A DNA stretch of 64,000 nt from JAJECS01 sp965243625 (GTDB lineage Bacteria > Chloroflexota > UBA11872), in NCBI GenBank assembly GCA_965243625.1, contig CBDEVI010000002.1:186001-250000 (forward strand). Reading direction: 5' to 3'. This document shows, in pieces, positions 1 through 8,530 of the stretch. Position 1 is the first letter of the stretch; the number at the start of each line of letters is the position of its first letter. Both the position numbers and the translations under genes were made by a program. The notes under the pieces were generated by a model. The model did not search any database and had not been told where the DNA came from. It worked only from the letters and a program-made list of their open reading frames with translations.

Positions 1-467
1 ACCGAAAAGGTCGTATAGGTGATGACCAGCGCGATCAGGTTGTTGGCGAGATTCAACGTCACGACGATTTTGAATAGCGGAATCAGCAGCAGCACTGATG
101 GAACGGTGTAGGTGAGCAGCGCGAACCGCCCAATCGCCTCGCCGCCGGGAAATCGCAGCCGGGCGAGGCTATAGGCGCCAAGCGTGGCGACCGCGATGGA
201 CACGAACGTGGTCGCCGTGGCGACGATCAGGCTGTTGAGCGCGAAGCGCAGGAAGACCGGGTCCAACGCCACCACGGCCATGTGGTCTCCGACGAACGCG
301 CGCGGCAGCAGGATCTCCCCAAGATCTCGCCGCAGAAAGGTCTCCACGGGGCTGATCGACCCCACGACCATGAAGTAGATGGGGAAGACGGCGAGAAACG
401 AAAGAAACAGGCCGAGCAAGGCCCGCGGACGGTGGTTCGCCGTCAGGACTTTGGCCACGCGCCTCAT
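1..467 (-). CDS. Sugar ABC transporter permease, MalG-like (partial, C-terminus off window)
   Basis: Inner-membrane subunit of a binding-protein-dependent carbohydrate importer. The frame is open from ATG at 467 to the window edge, giving about 155 residues. The N-terminus has a membrane segment (LLGLFLSFLAVFPIYFMVV), then a periplasmic stretch, then segments around LIVATATTFVSIAVATLGAYS and LLTYTVPSVLLLIPLF, which is the usual MalG-type layout. The conserved cytoplasmic EAA loop would lie outside the window. Its ATG overlaps the stop of the MalF-like gene by four bases (ATGA), so the two are probably translationally coupled. With the binding protein further upstream it forms one minus-strand operon. 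No ATPase is visible, so one is either beyond the edge or shared. The substrate cannot be told from sequence. Confidence 0.85.
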   Translation of the reverse strand, partial: MRRVAKVLTANHRPRALLGLFLSFLAVFPIYFMVVGSISPVETFLRRDLGEILLPRAFVGDHMAVVALDPVFLRFALNSLIVATATTFVSIAVATLGAYSLARLRFPGGEAIGRFALLTYTVPSVLLLIPLFKIVVTLNLANNLIALVITYTTFS

Positions 468-1378
468 CGTTGCGCCTCATCCTCGACCCAGCCGACGCGG
501 AGCATGATCAACGACAGCAGGACGACCAGCACCACCATCACGGCGGCGATGGCCGAACTCATGCCGACGTTGTACTCGCGGAAGCCCGCGTTGAATACCT
601 GCATGGGCAGCGTCAGGGTCGCTCGCGCGGGTCCCCCGCCCGTCAGCAGGTACACCATGTCAAAGGAGTTGAAAGTCCAGATGGTGCGCAGCACCAGCAC
701 GATGACGAGGACGTAGCGCAGCGCCGGCACCGTGATGTGCCAGAACATCTGCCACGCCGACGCCCCGTCGACCTTGGCGGCCTCGTACCAGTCCTCGGGA
801 ATCGTCTGCAAGCCCGCCAGCAGCACCAGGAATGTCCACGGCAGGCCCTTCCACGTGAAGACCGCGATCAGCGAGATCATGGCGGTGACGCCTTCGGAGA
901 GCCAGGCGATCGGCTCGTCGATGATGTGCAGCAGTTGCAGGAACGCGTTGATGGGCCCGAACTGCGGGTGGAGCAGCCAGACCCACACGAAGGCCGTCAC
1001 GAACGACGGGATGACCCACGGCAGGATGTTGAGGGTGCGGAAGAGCCCGCGGCCGCGATAGCTGGCGTTCACGGCCAGGGCGATGATCATGCCGATGATC
1101 ACCTCGCCGGCCACGGCGCCGGCGGTCAGCACCACGCTGTTGATGACGACTTTCCAAAAGCCGCCATCGGACACCAACCGCACGAAATTGTCGATCCCGA
1201 CGAACTCGGCTGGATCGTTCGGCCTTAGCAGGCTTTCTTTGAAGAACGCCAGCCACATCGTCGAGATCATGGGGTAGAGCACGACGGCGGCAATGAGCGC
1301 GACGGTTGGAAGCAGCAGCCCTATGCCCAGGAGCCGCTCGGAATTGCGCAGGCTGAGGCCTCGAATACCCCACCTCAC
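464..1378 (-). CDS. Sugar ABC transporter permease, MalF-like
   Basis: Inner-membrane permease of 304 residues, normal for the family, with about six membrane segments starting at LLGIGLLLPTVALIAAVVLY. The EAA loop that docks to the ATPase is visible near residue 200 as YEAAKVDGASAWQMFWHITV. The start is GTG at 1378, with only a weak ribosome-binding site. It sits downstream of the binding-protein gene, separated by a strong GC-rich hairpin, and overlaps the MalG-like gene by four bases. The order binding protein, MalF, MalG is typical of sugar importers. The substrate is unknown. Confidence 0.9.
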   Translation of the reverse strand: MRWGIRGLSLRNSERLLGIGLLLPTVALIAAVVLYPMISTMWLAFFKESLLRPNDPAEFVGIDNFVRLVSDGGFWKVVINSVVLTAGAVAGEVIIGMIIALAVNASYRGRGLFRTLNILPWVIPSFVTAFVWVWLLHPQFGPINAFLQLLHIIDEPIAWLSEGVTAMISLIAVFTWKGLPWTFLVLLAGLQTIPEDWYEAAKVDGASAWQMFWHITVPALRYVLVIVLVLRTIWTFNSFDMVYLLTGGGPARATLTLPMQVFNAGFREYNVGMSSAIAAVMVVLVVLLSLIMLRVGWVEDEAQR

Positions 1379-1389
1379 CGTGGTATGCA

Positions 1390-1427
1390 GGGGGCGGGCC
1401 CGCGGCTAGCGCCGACGGCCCGCCCCC
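1390..1427 (-). promoter_or_regulatory. Intercistronic GC-rich stem-loop between binding protein and permease
   Basis: An 11-bp perfect inverted repeat (GGGGGCGGGCC at 1390-1400 and GGCCCGCCCCC at 1417-1427, 16-nt loop) lies between the stop of the binding-protein gene and the MalF-like start. In the transcribed direction no T-run follows, so an RNA-stabilising or partial-attenuation role is more likely than a full terminator. Such hairpins commonly let the binding protein be made in excess over the permeases. A similar hairpin occurs at the equivalent junction of the second sugar operon (34828-34866). Confidence 0.5.
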
Positions 1428-1445
1428 AAAACTGCACTCGATCGA

Positions 1446-2936
1446 CTAGTTCTCGTCGATCACCTTTTGGACTTCGGCCTCGGCCCAAGCCGCGGCATCC
1501 TCGGGGCTTTCACCGTCGAACACCATGATGAACATGTCCTTCACGATGTTGCGAGCGGTCACGGTCCCGAGAAGTCCCGAGCCCTTGGAGCCGTACTTCG
1601 ATCCGCCGACCCACGCCATCTGCGAGGCGTCCACGCCTGCGCGGATGATGTGCGCCACCGGTGCGATGCGCGGGTGACCCCAATACTCGTCGCTGTTCTG
1701 GACAGCCACGTGCGTCGGCGCCCAGCCGATCACCGTGCTCTGGAACCACTCCTGGTAGTTCGGGCGGTCGAAGAGCGCCGCGAAGAACTCCGCCATGCGG
1801 TCGGGGTAGTCCGTCTGCGTGGTGATGTTGAGGATGTTCATCCCCGCCAGCCCGGCGCCCGTGCCGGCCACGCTCGGCTGCGCGACGGCGGCCACCTGCT
1901 CCAGCATTTCCGGCTTGTCGGCCAGGAAGGTGCCGGAGAAGGAGGTCGACGAGACCATGTGCGCCGTGGCGCCGCGGATGAACTCCGTCCGGCCGTGGCC
2001 CTCGTGGCGAGCGGCCGCGCCCGGCGCGGACACGTCGTCCAGGGCCTTCGCCAGCTTGAGCGCCGCAATGGTGCCCTCGCTGTTGATGGAGTTGTTGCCG
2101 TTCTCGTCGAAGACGTACGCGTCATGCGCCGGCATCAAGCTCCACGCCATCTTGGGATGGGCGTCCAGCAAGTAGGTGAAGTAGCCGTAGATGTCCGGCG
2201 GGTTGTTCAGCGCCTGCGCGTTCGCCAGGATGTTGTCCCACGAGTCGGGGGCCGGCAGCCCGTGCTGCGCGTAGAGGTCGCTGCGGTAGTACAGGATGTG
2301 GGGCCACAGGAACTGCGGCACGCCGTAGTTCACCCCGTCGACTGCCGTGGCGTTGAGGTCGTTCTCGCCGAAGATTTCGCGCCCCATCAGGTCCAGCGCG
2401 TCCGTCGCCGGCGCCACGATCTCTTGCCCGGACCAGCTCCAGGTTGCGTCCGGCTGGCTCCACACCATGTCCGGCAGCGTACCGGCGGCCTTGGCCGCCA
2501 GAATCTTCGGCTCGGTCTCGCGGAACGGCACCACTTCGCGGTTCATGCGCACGTCGGAGGAAATGCCGGCGCGGGCGAACCAGGCGTCCTGCGCCGCCAC
2601 GCCCAGCGGCCGCGTCTCGAAGTCCCAGAACGAGATGTCGAGGATTTCGCGCTCGACCATGACCTCTTCGACGACCCGCTGCGTGATGACCTGCTGGACG
2701 GGAACTTCCCTGATGACTTCCTGCGTCACGACCTTCTCGACCGCGACTTCCTTGATCACTTCCTTGGTGACGACCGTCTCGACCGGAACTTCCTTGATGA
2801 CTTCCTTGGTGACGACTTCAGTTTCGCCACAGGCGCCCAGGATCATCGCGACGGTCGCGGTTCCACCGGCCGCCGCGGCCAGGCGGAACAGCCGCCGCCG
2901 GCTCAGCGTTCCCGTCGGACTCAAGGTCTCTTTCAT
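1446..2936 (-). CDS. Sugar ABC transporter substrate-binding lipoprotein (family 1)
   Basis: Extracellular solute-binding protein of 496 residues. The N-terminus has a twin-arginine-like motif (SRRRLF, residues 12-17), a hydrophobic stretch and a lipobox ending at Cys36 (ILGAC). This is followed by about 55 residues of repeated Val/Lys/Glu units such as TKEVIKEVPVE, probably a rigid stalk between membrane and binding domain. The rest resembles the MalE/UgpB-type fold (ISFWDFETRP; later MAEFFAALFDRP). It is the first gene of the minus-strand operon with the MalF and MalG-like permeases. The same linker type recurs in the unrelated family-5 binding proteins at 16.7-23.6 kb. The ligand is not identifiable. 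Confidence 0.88.
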   Translation of the reverse strand: MKETLSPTGTLSRRRLFRLAAAAGGTATVAMILGACGETEVVTKEVIKEVPVETVVTKEVIKEVAVEKVVTQEVIREVPVQQVITQRVVEEVMVEREILDISFWDFETRPLGVAAQDAWFARAGISSDVRMNREVVPFRETEPKILAAKAAGTLPDMVWSQPDATWSWSGQEIVAPATDALDLMGREIFGENDLNATAVDGVNYGVPQFLWPHILYYRSDLYAQHGLPAPDSWDNILANAQALNNPPDIYGYFTYLLDAHPKMAWSLMPAHDAYVFDENGNNSINSEGTIAALKLAKALDDVSAPGAAARHEGHGRTEFIRGATAHMVSSTSFSGTFLADKPEMLEQVAAVAQPSVAGTGAGLAGMNILNITTQTDYPDRMAEFFAALFDRPNYQEWFQSTVIGWAPTHVAVQNSDEYWGHPRIAPVAHIIRAGVDASQMAWVGGSKYGSKGSGLLGTVTARNIVKDMFIMVFDGESPEDAAAWAEAEVQKVIDEN

Positions 2937-3268
2937 CCCTCACCCCTCTGCTCGCGCGGGACGCATGAGGTCGTCACCGCACAATCGGTCGACACGAACA
3001 CGACGTTGGCTGAGATTATATCGCCTGGGTGCGTTCCGGCATGGCATGGCGCGCGGAAGCCGGCGCCTTTCCGGCGCTCATCGGCATCGGCCTGGTTGTA
3101 GGCGCCGCGCAGTCGAATCCGCCTGCACCTCTCACGGCTCCCGGCGATGGCGCTGTATATCACGTCGCGAATTGGCGCTTCAACCGACGCGCGGCGTGAT
3201 CACCGCCTACACCATAGGCGCTCCGCATGCCACACTGCGCCCATAGGATCGTGGACCGAGGTGCGGCG
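2937..3268. promoter_or_regulatory. Divergent intergenic region with a consensus -10 box for the sugar operon
   Basis: This region of about 330 bp separates the minus-strand sugar operon from the plus-strand PhyH gene. On the minus strand 3020-3015 reads TATAAT, a perfect -10 hexamer in very GC-rich DNA, about 80 nt before the binding-protein start. No clear TTGACA sits 16-18 nt upstream of it. I see no convincing coding sequence. The plus-strand promoter for the dioxygenase was not recognised. Confidence 0.4.
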
Positions 3269-4126
3269 ATGGACCCGAGTTGCTTGGAATTTGCGCTCAC
3301 CGACTCCGAGGCGGCGACCTTCGAGCGGGATGGATTCCTGGTCGTCGAAGACGCGCTCAGCGACGCTAAGGTTGCCGAGTTGAGCGAGCTGATGGACCGG
3401 CTGGTCGCCGGCGGCGGCTACACCCACACCCCGCACGGCGCCCGCGCCGGCCGCGTCAACGCTATCGACGTCGCCGGGCTGGATCCCGCTCTGATCGAGC
3501 TGGTCGATCATCCCCGCACGCTGCCCAAGGTGTGGGGAATTCTGGGCTGGAACATCCACCTCTATCACAGCCACTACATCACGGCGGCGCAGATTGACCG
3601 GCCGTCCAACGGGGGCGCCGAGGCCACGCTCGGCTGGCACCAGGACTCGGGGCAAATCAACCAGGACCTCGAAACCAATCCCCGCCCGCGGCTGTCGCTC
3701 AAGGTGGCCTACTTCCTCAGCGATGCCAGCGAGCCCGACCGCGGCAACTTCTGGGTGCTGCCCGGCAGCCACCTGCGGAACGAAATCGAAGTTCCCGCGT
3801 CCGGCCGCGGTCAGCCGGACGGCGCCATGCCGGTGTGCGTGTCACCCGGCACCGCCGTGCTCTTCGACCGGCGGCTCTGGCACGCCGGATCGCCCAACTA
3901 CGCGCCCATCGTGCGCAAGGCGCTCTTCTACGGCTACTCCCACCGCTGGGTGCACGCCCGCGATGAGGTGACCGTGCCGCCCGACCTCTGGGAGGCGGCC
4001 GACCCCATCCGCCGGCAGCTGCTCGGCTTTTCCACGAGCCAGCACGGCCGCACGTCCCCCACGGACGAGGACGTGCCGCTTAGAGGGTGGCTGGAGCAGC
4101 ACCAGCCGGCCATGGCGGCGCGCTAG
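3269..4126 (+). CDS. Phytanoyl-CoA dioxygenase family protein (PhyH)
   Basis: Fe(II)/2-oxoglutarate-dependent oxygenase of 285 residues with a double-stranded beta-helix fold. The metal triad is visible: His and Asp in GWHQDSG (about H124 and D126) and the distal His in LWHAGSPN (about H205). It is followed by Arg in VRKALFYGY as the probable 2-oxoglutarate anchor. I chose ATG 3269, preceded by GAGGTG at good spacing, over an in-frame start at 3227 that would add 14 arginine/histidine-rich residues. The substrate is unknown; members range from lipid to natural-product hydroxylases. Another PhyH gene lies just downstream on the other strand, with a repeat nest between them. Confidence 0.88.
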   Translation: MDPSCLEFALTDSEAATFERDGFLVVEDALSDAKVAELSELMDRLVAGGGYTHTPHGARAGRVNAIDVAGLDPALIELVDHPRTLPKVWGILGWNIHLYHSHYITAAQIDRPSNGGAEATLGWHQDSGQINQDLETNPRPRLSLKVAYFLSDASEPDRGNFWVLPGSHLRNEIEVPASGRGQPDGAMPVCVSPGTAVLFDRRLWHAGSPNYAPIVRKALFYGYSHRWVHARDEVTVPPDLWEAADPIRRQLLGFSTSQHGRTSPTDEDVPLRGWLEQHQPAMAAR

Positions 4127-4131
4127 GACTA

Positions 4132-4250
4132 TTCGTCATTCCGGCGAAAGCCGGAATCCAGAACCGTCCAGGATGTAGAGGCAGGTTTGAGACCCGCCTC
4201 GATCGAGACCCTTGGGTATCCCTTCGTCATTCCCGCGAAGGCGGGAATCC
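4132..4250. repeat. Two palindromic REP-like units (GTCATTCC..GGAATCCA)
   Basis: 4132-4163 and 4224-4250 each contain a hairpin-forming unit: TCATTCCGGCGAAAGCCGG and TCATTCCCGCGAAGGCGGG, each followed by AATCCA. The stem bases co-vary between the copies (CCGGC/GCCGG against CCCGC/GCGGG), keeping the palindrome. They lie between convergent PhyH genes and may also act as terminators. No coding sequence is supported here. Confidence 0.7.
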
Positions 4251-4372
4251 ACCCTTCAATAGCCCCGGGGGCGGATAGGGTTCGCCCGATCATCCTCAAG
4301 CCTCGCTGGGCTTTGCACGGGACTCCGCAGGCGGGGAGCCGGAATCCAGATCCGCTTAGGAATCTGCGGTAG

Positions 4373-4469
4373 GGGCAGGTTTCAAACCTGCCCGTCCGGG
4401 CTCCGTTCGCCCTGAGCGACGTCGAAGGGCGTGGTTCGACGGGCTCACCACGACCGGGGGCGTTGCCCC
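4373..4469. repeat. Palindromic repeats in the gap between convergent PhyH genes
   Basis: A perfect inverted repeat, GGGCAGGTTT-C-AAACCTGCCC, lies at 4373-4393. It is followed at about 4399-4440 by a unit beginning CCGTTCGCCCTGAGCGACG, related to the loop sequence at 33760-33789. With the two units at 4132-4250, the whole 4127-4469 gap is occupied by at least three different intergenic repeat types and no gene. Confidence 0.6.
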
Positions 4470-5465
4470 CTACGCGCAGAGCGGGTGGTTCATGTCCCAG
4501 CGCAGGCCGGTGGTCTCCGGTGGATGGGCCACGAGCCGCTCGTGCGCCTCGATCCACTGCCGCCGCCACTCGCGGTGGTCGCGCAGCTCGGATGACGGAT
4601 TCGAGCGACTGCGGGCGATGAACCCCGGCAGATAGCCGCGGCCCGAAGGCGCGTCCGGGTGCTGATAGCGCAGGTCCAAACTCATGCGCACGCTGTCGCC
4701 CAGATTCGGCATCGCGCCGTGCATCAGGTGGCGGGAGAAGACGATCACCGATCCCGCGCGCACCGGCAGCGGCTGCGTGCGCTCCTTGTTCATGATTCCG
4801 TCCGGCAGGTGGACGCCGCTCGCCGGGTTCGGACAGTGCTGCGCCAGGCCCTGGCGATGGCTGCGGGGAGCGATCTTGAGGCACCCGTTCTCCGTCATGG
4901 CGTCGCTCAGGGCCACCCACGCCGTGATCATGTCCGTGTCGTCGGCCTCGCGTGACTGCACGGCGTGGTCCTGGTGCCACGGCGTCGCGCGGCCAAGGCG
5001 GTCGTCCTGGGCCAAAAACCGCTCGGGCACCTTGAGCCGCGCGTGCTGAATCGGACAGGAGTAGATCTCGGGACCCACAAACGGCTCGACCACGTCCAGC
5101 AGCTTGGGGTGGCGCAGCAGATCGAAGGCGGGCTTGCCCAAATAGGGATCCCGGTCCGCCGTGGCGATCGTGGTGGGCCGGATCGAAGGATCGAACGGCA
5201 CCCCATCGATTTTGCCTACGTGCTCGGCCAGGTACATCAGCTTCGCCTGGAGGTCGCCGTCGCGCGGCCAGGCGGCCAGCTGCTCCGGATTCAGCTCCTC
5301 ATCGGCCAGGCGCTCCGCGATGCGCTCGAAGTCCTCGAATAGCGCGGCGAAGTCGCGTTCCGGATCGAACACGTCCTCGAAGATCACCCAGCCCTCGCGC
5401 TCGAAGTGCGCGAGCTTTTCCTCCAGCTCATCAGTGCGCTCGACCGGCGCCGTTTCGACTGCCAT
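4470..5465 (-). CDS. Phytanoyl-CoA dioxygenase family protein (PhyH)
   Basis: Fe(II)/2-oxoglutarate oxygenase of 331 residues. The iron ligands are His and Asp in PWHQDHA (about H164 and D166) and a distal His in SRHLMHGAMPN. Arg in DSVRMSLDLRYQ fits the 2-oxoglutarate contact. The N-terminal region (FEREGWVIFEDVFDPERDF) is the usual PhyH opening. It is transcribed toward the PhyH gene at 3269 but is clearly divergent from it, so this is not a recent duplication. It is probably monocistronic. The substrate is unknown. Confidence 0.87.
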   Translation of the reverse strand: MAVETAPVERTDELEEKLAHFEREGWVIFEDVFDPERDFAALFEDFERIAERLADEELNPEQLAAWPRDGDLQAKLMYLAEHVGKIDGVPFDPSIRPTTIATADRDPYLGKPAFDLLRHPKLLDVVEPFVGPEIYSCPIQHARLKVPERFLAQDDRLGRATPWHQDHAVQSREADDTDMITAWVALSDAMTENGCLKIAPRSHRQGLAQHCPNPASGVHLPDGIMNKERTQPLPVRAGSVIVFSRHLMHGAMPNLGDSVRMSLDLRYQHPDAPSGRGYLPGFIARSRSNPSSELRDHREWRRQWIEAHERLVAHPPETTGLRWDMNHPLCA

Positions 5466-5584
5466 TTGTGGTTCCCCAGGCTGGCCTCGACCCTGCGCCC
5501 CTAAGTTTACGCGAACGCGCCCGACGGCCCGCTCGCCGTCTCGGTATTGCTCGGATGTGCCACGTCTGTTGTTCCCCGCAATCC

Positions 5585-5640
5585 GTCATTCCGAGCGAAG
5601 CGAGGAATCTAAGGAGCAGGCAATAGGCACAACGCCTTTC
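5585..5640. repeat. MITE-like intergenic element, left half
   Basis: Contains GTCATTCCGAGCGAAGCGAG then GAATCTAAGGAGCAGG and a middle segment similar to those at 25578-25606 and 43406-43434. The right inverted arm seen in those copies is missing here. It lies between a PhyH gene and the chromate transporter, with no coding sequence. Confidence 0.6.
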
Positions 5641-5685
5641 GCCTCCTGGCAGCGGCCTCTCCTCCGTCGTTCCCGCGAAGTCGCC

Positions 5686-6774
<1,089 letters not shown>

Positions 6775-7030
6775 TCCGAGCTTTAGGAAAAGCGCCGAAA
6801 CCTCGCGCAGCGCGCCGCGGCGCTCAGGCGGTGTCGCTACTTGTCAACTCCTTCGCCACGGGCTGACGTCGCGTCTGTCGCAATGGTCGGTACGCAGTTG
6901 TAGCAGTCGGCCATCGTCGCGCGGGTTTGCCCCGTGCCGAAGCGCCACCGTGGGCGGGCCGTTCCGCTAGACTCAGCCAATTCCGCGCGGCCAAATCAGC
7001 GCGGCGTCGCCCACAGCGAGCGAGAGCGCC

Positions 7031-8530
7031 ATGCCACGGACCAACTGCCTGTCGATGCTGCTCAATGACGACATCGCCGACTGCGACACGCTCGCGTTTC
7101 GGGTCGAGCCGGCGGTCCCCGAACCGGCCAATCCGCTGCTGGAGCCGCACTTCCCGTGGGACAGCGGGTCGGTGTTCGCCCACGGCACCTTCGTCAAGGA
7201 CCCCATCGACGGACTGTGGAAGGGCTGGCACCTCTCGACGCCCGCCGGCGAGGAGCGGTTCGAGTCCTTCCGGCGCCTCACCTACTGCGAGTCGGAAGAC
7301 GGCGTCAACTGGACCCGGCCCGAGCTCGACATTGCCCCCCAGCCCGGCTATCCGAAGACCAACATCATCTTCGACCACGATTCGGGCGGCGCGTCGCAGT
7401 TCGCGTCGGTGCTCATCCACCCGGACGCGGAGCCCGAGCGGCGCTACGAGATGTTCGCCATGCGCGTGCCGGGGCGGCCCGAGGGCATCGGGGCCAACTT
7501 CATTCCCGGCATCCCGCGCCGGCCCGGCGAGGATCGGCATCCCACCGCCGTCTATCGCTACTTCTCGTCCGACGGCATCCACTGGAACGCCGAGGAAGGG
7601 CCGCTGCTCGAGGTGATGACGATCGGCAACCGCATGATCATGCCCTACACCACCCCCATCGGCGGGGCCGACCACTCGGCGTACTTCAAGGCCGAGGACG
7701 GGGGCTACGAGCTGATCCAGAAGGTCGGCACGACCATGCATCCCGGCGGCGCCATCCCCTACGACTGCTTCCCGATGGGCCGCCGCGTCATCGGCCGGCG
7801 CACCAGCCCCGACGGATCGAACTGGTCGCCGATCGAGGTCATCATCGAGCCCGATTGGAAGGACGCCCAGGACCTGCAGTTCATGGAGCTGGCCCCGCTG
7901 AAGGTGAAGGGCGGGCACCTGGGGCTGCTCTGCTGCTACAACCTGCGCGAGCAGACGATTAACTGGCAGTTTGCCGGCAGCGCCGACCGCCGCATCTGGG
8001 AGCGCCCGGCGCGCCGCCCCACCCTCGACAACTCGCCGCTCGGCGACTACGGCGGCGGCATGCTCTGGCCTACCCACAGCTTCATCGAGCACGAGGGCCG
8101 CGTCTACATGTACTACGGCGCGCTCGAAGGCATCCACGGCGACATCTTTTCCGACCAGCCGTCGCTGCACATCTTCAACGGCGCGCTCTGCCGCGCCAGC
8201 TGGGAGCTCGATCGCTATTGGGCCGCGGTGTCCGCCGCGGGCGGCGTCAACGTCGGCACGCTGACCACTCACCCGCTGCCGGTGGCCGGCAAGCAGCTGC
8301 TGCTCAACGCGGCCACCTCCACGGTCGGCCCCGGTGAGCTCGCGGTCGAGCTTCTAGACCCCGACGGAAACGTGATCGAGGGCTTCAGCCGCGAGGACTA
8401 CGTGGCCTGGCATGGCGACGCCAAGGCGCAGCCGGCGCGTTGGACCGGCGGCAGCGTGGCCCCGCGCGACGACGTGGCCGCCAAGTTCTACTTGCGGCGA
8501 TCGCGGCTCTACGGTTTTGGCTGGGAATAG
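7031..8530 (+). CDS. GH32/GH43-like five-bladed beta-propeller protein, probable glycosidase
   Basis: Protein of 499 residues, apparently cytoplasmic because no signal peptide is visible. It shows repeated propeller-blade signatures: SEDGVNWTRPELDIAPQPGY, YFSSDGIHWNAEEGPLLE and SPDGSNWSPIEVII, typical of clan GH-J/F-like sugar hydrolases. I assign fold and general role, not an exact family. A paralogue lies at 30722-32170. The next gene overlaps its 3' end by 14 bases and encodes a GH127-like enzyme, so the two probably act on the same plant- or algal-type glycan. ATG 7031 is preceded by a purine-rich GAGCGAGAG. No catalytic acid can be assigned with confidence. Confidence 0.7.
   Translation: MPRTNCLSMLLNDDIADCDTLAFRVEPAVPEPANPLLEPHFPWDSGSVFAHGTFVKDPIDGLWKGWHLSTPAGEERFESFRRLTYCESEDGVNWTRPELDIAPQPGYPKTNIIFDHDSGGASQFASVLIHPDAEPERRYEMFAMRVPGRPEGIGANFIPGIPRRPGEDRHPTAVYRYFSSDGIHWNAEEGPLLEVMTIGNRMIMPYTTPIGGADHSAYFKAEDGGYELIQKVGTTMHPGGAIPYDCFPMGRRVIGRRTSPDGSNWSPIEVIIEPDWKDAQDLQFMELAPLKVKGGHLGLLCCYNLREQTINWQFAGSADRRIWERPARRPTLDNSPLGDYGGGMLWPTHSFIEHEGRVYMYYGALEGIHGDIFSDQPSLHIFNGALCRASWELDRYWAAVSAAGGVNVGTLTTHPLPVAGKQLLLNAATSTVGPGELAVELLDPDGNVIEGFSREDYVAWHGDAKAQPARWTGGSVAPRDDVAAKFYLRRSRLYGFGWE

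Noticed and set aside
1467..3101. Plus-strand frame of 544 codons opposite the sugar-binding protein
   Set aside because: Arg/His/Asp-rich low-information sequence without motifs; the minus strand encodes a full lipoprotein with operon context.
2933..3163. Small minus-strand frame upstream of the sugar-binding protein
   Set aside because: Overlaps a TATAAT promoter candidate and the binding-protein start; Arg/Cys-rich composition with no recognisable domain.
4129..4980. Minus-strand frame of 283 codons through the repeat nest and the PhyH C-terminus
   Set aside because: Runs through palindromic repeats and antiparallel frames of the dioxygenase; no coding character.
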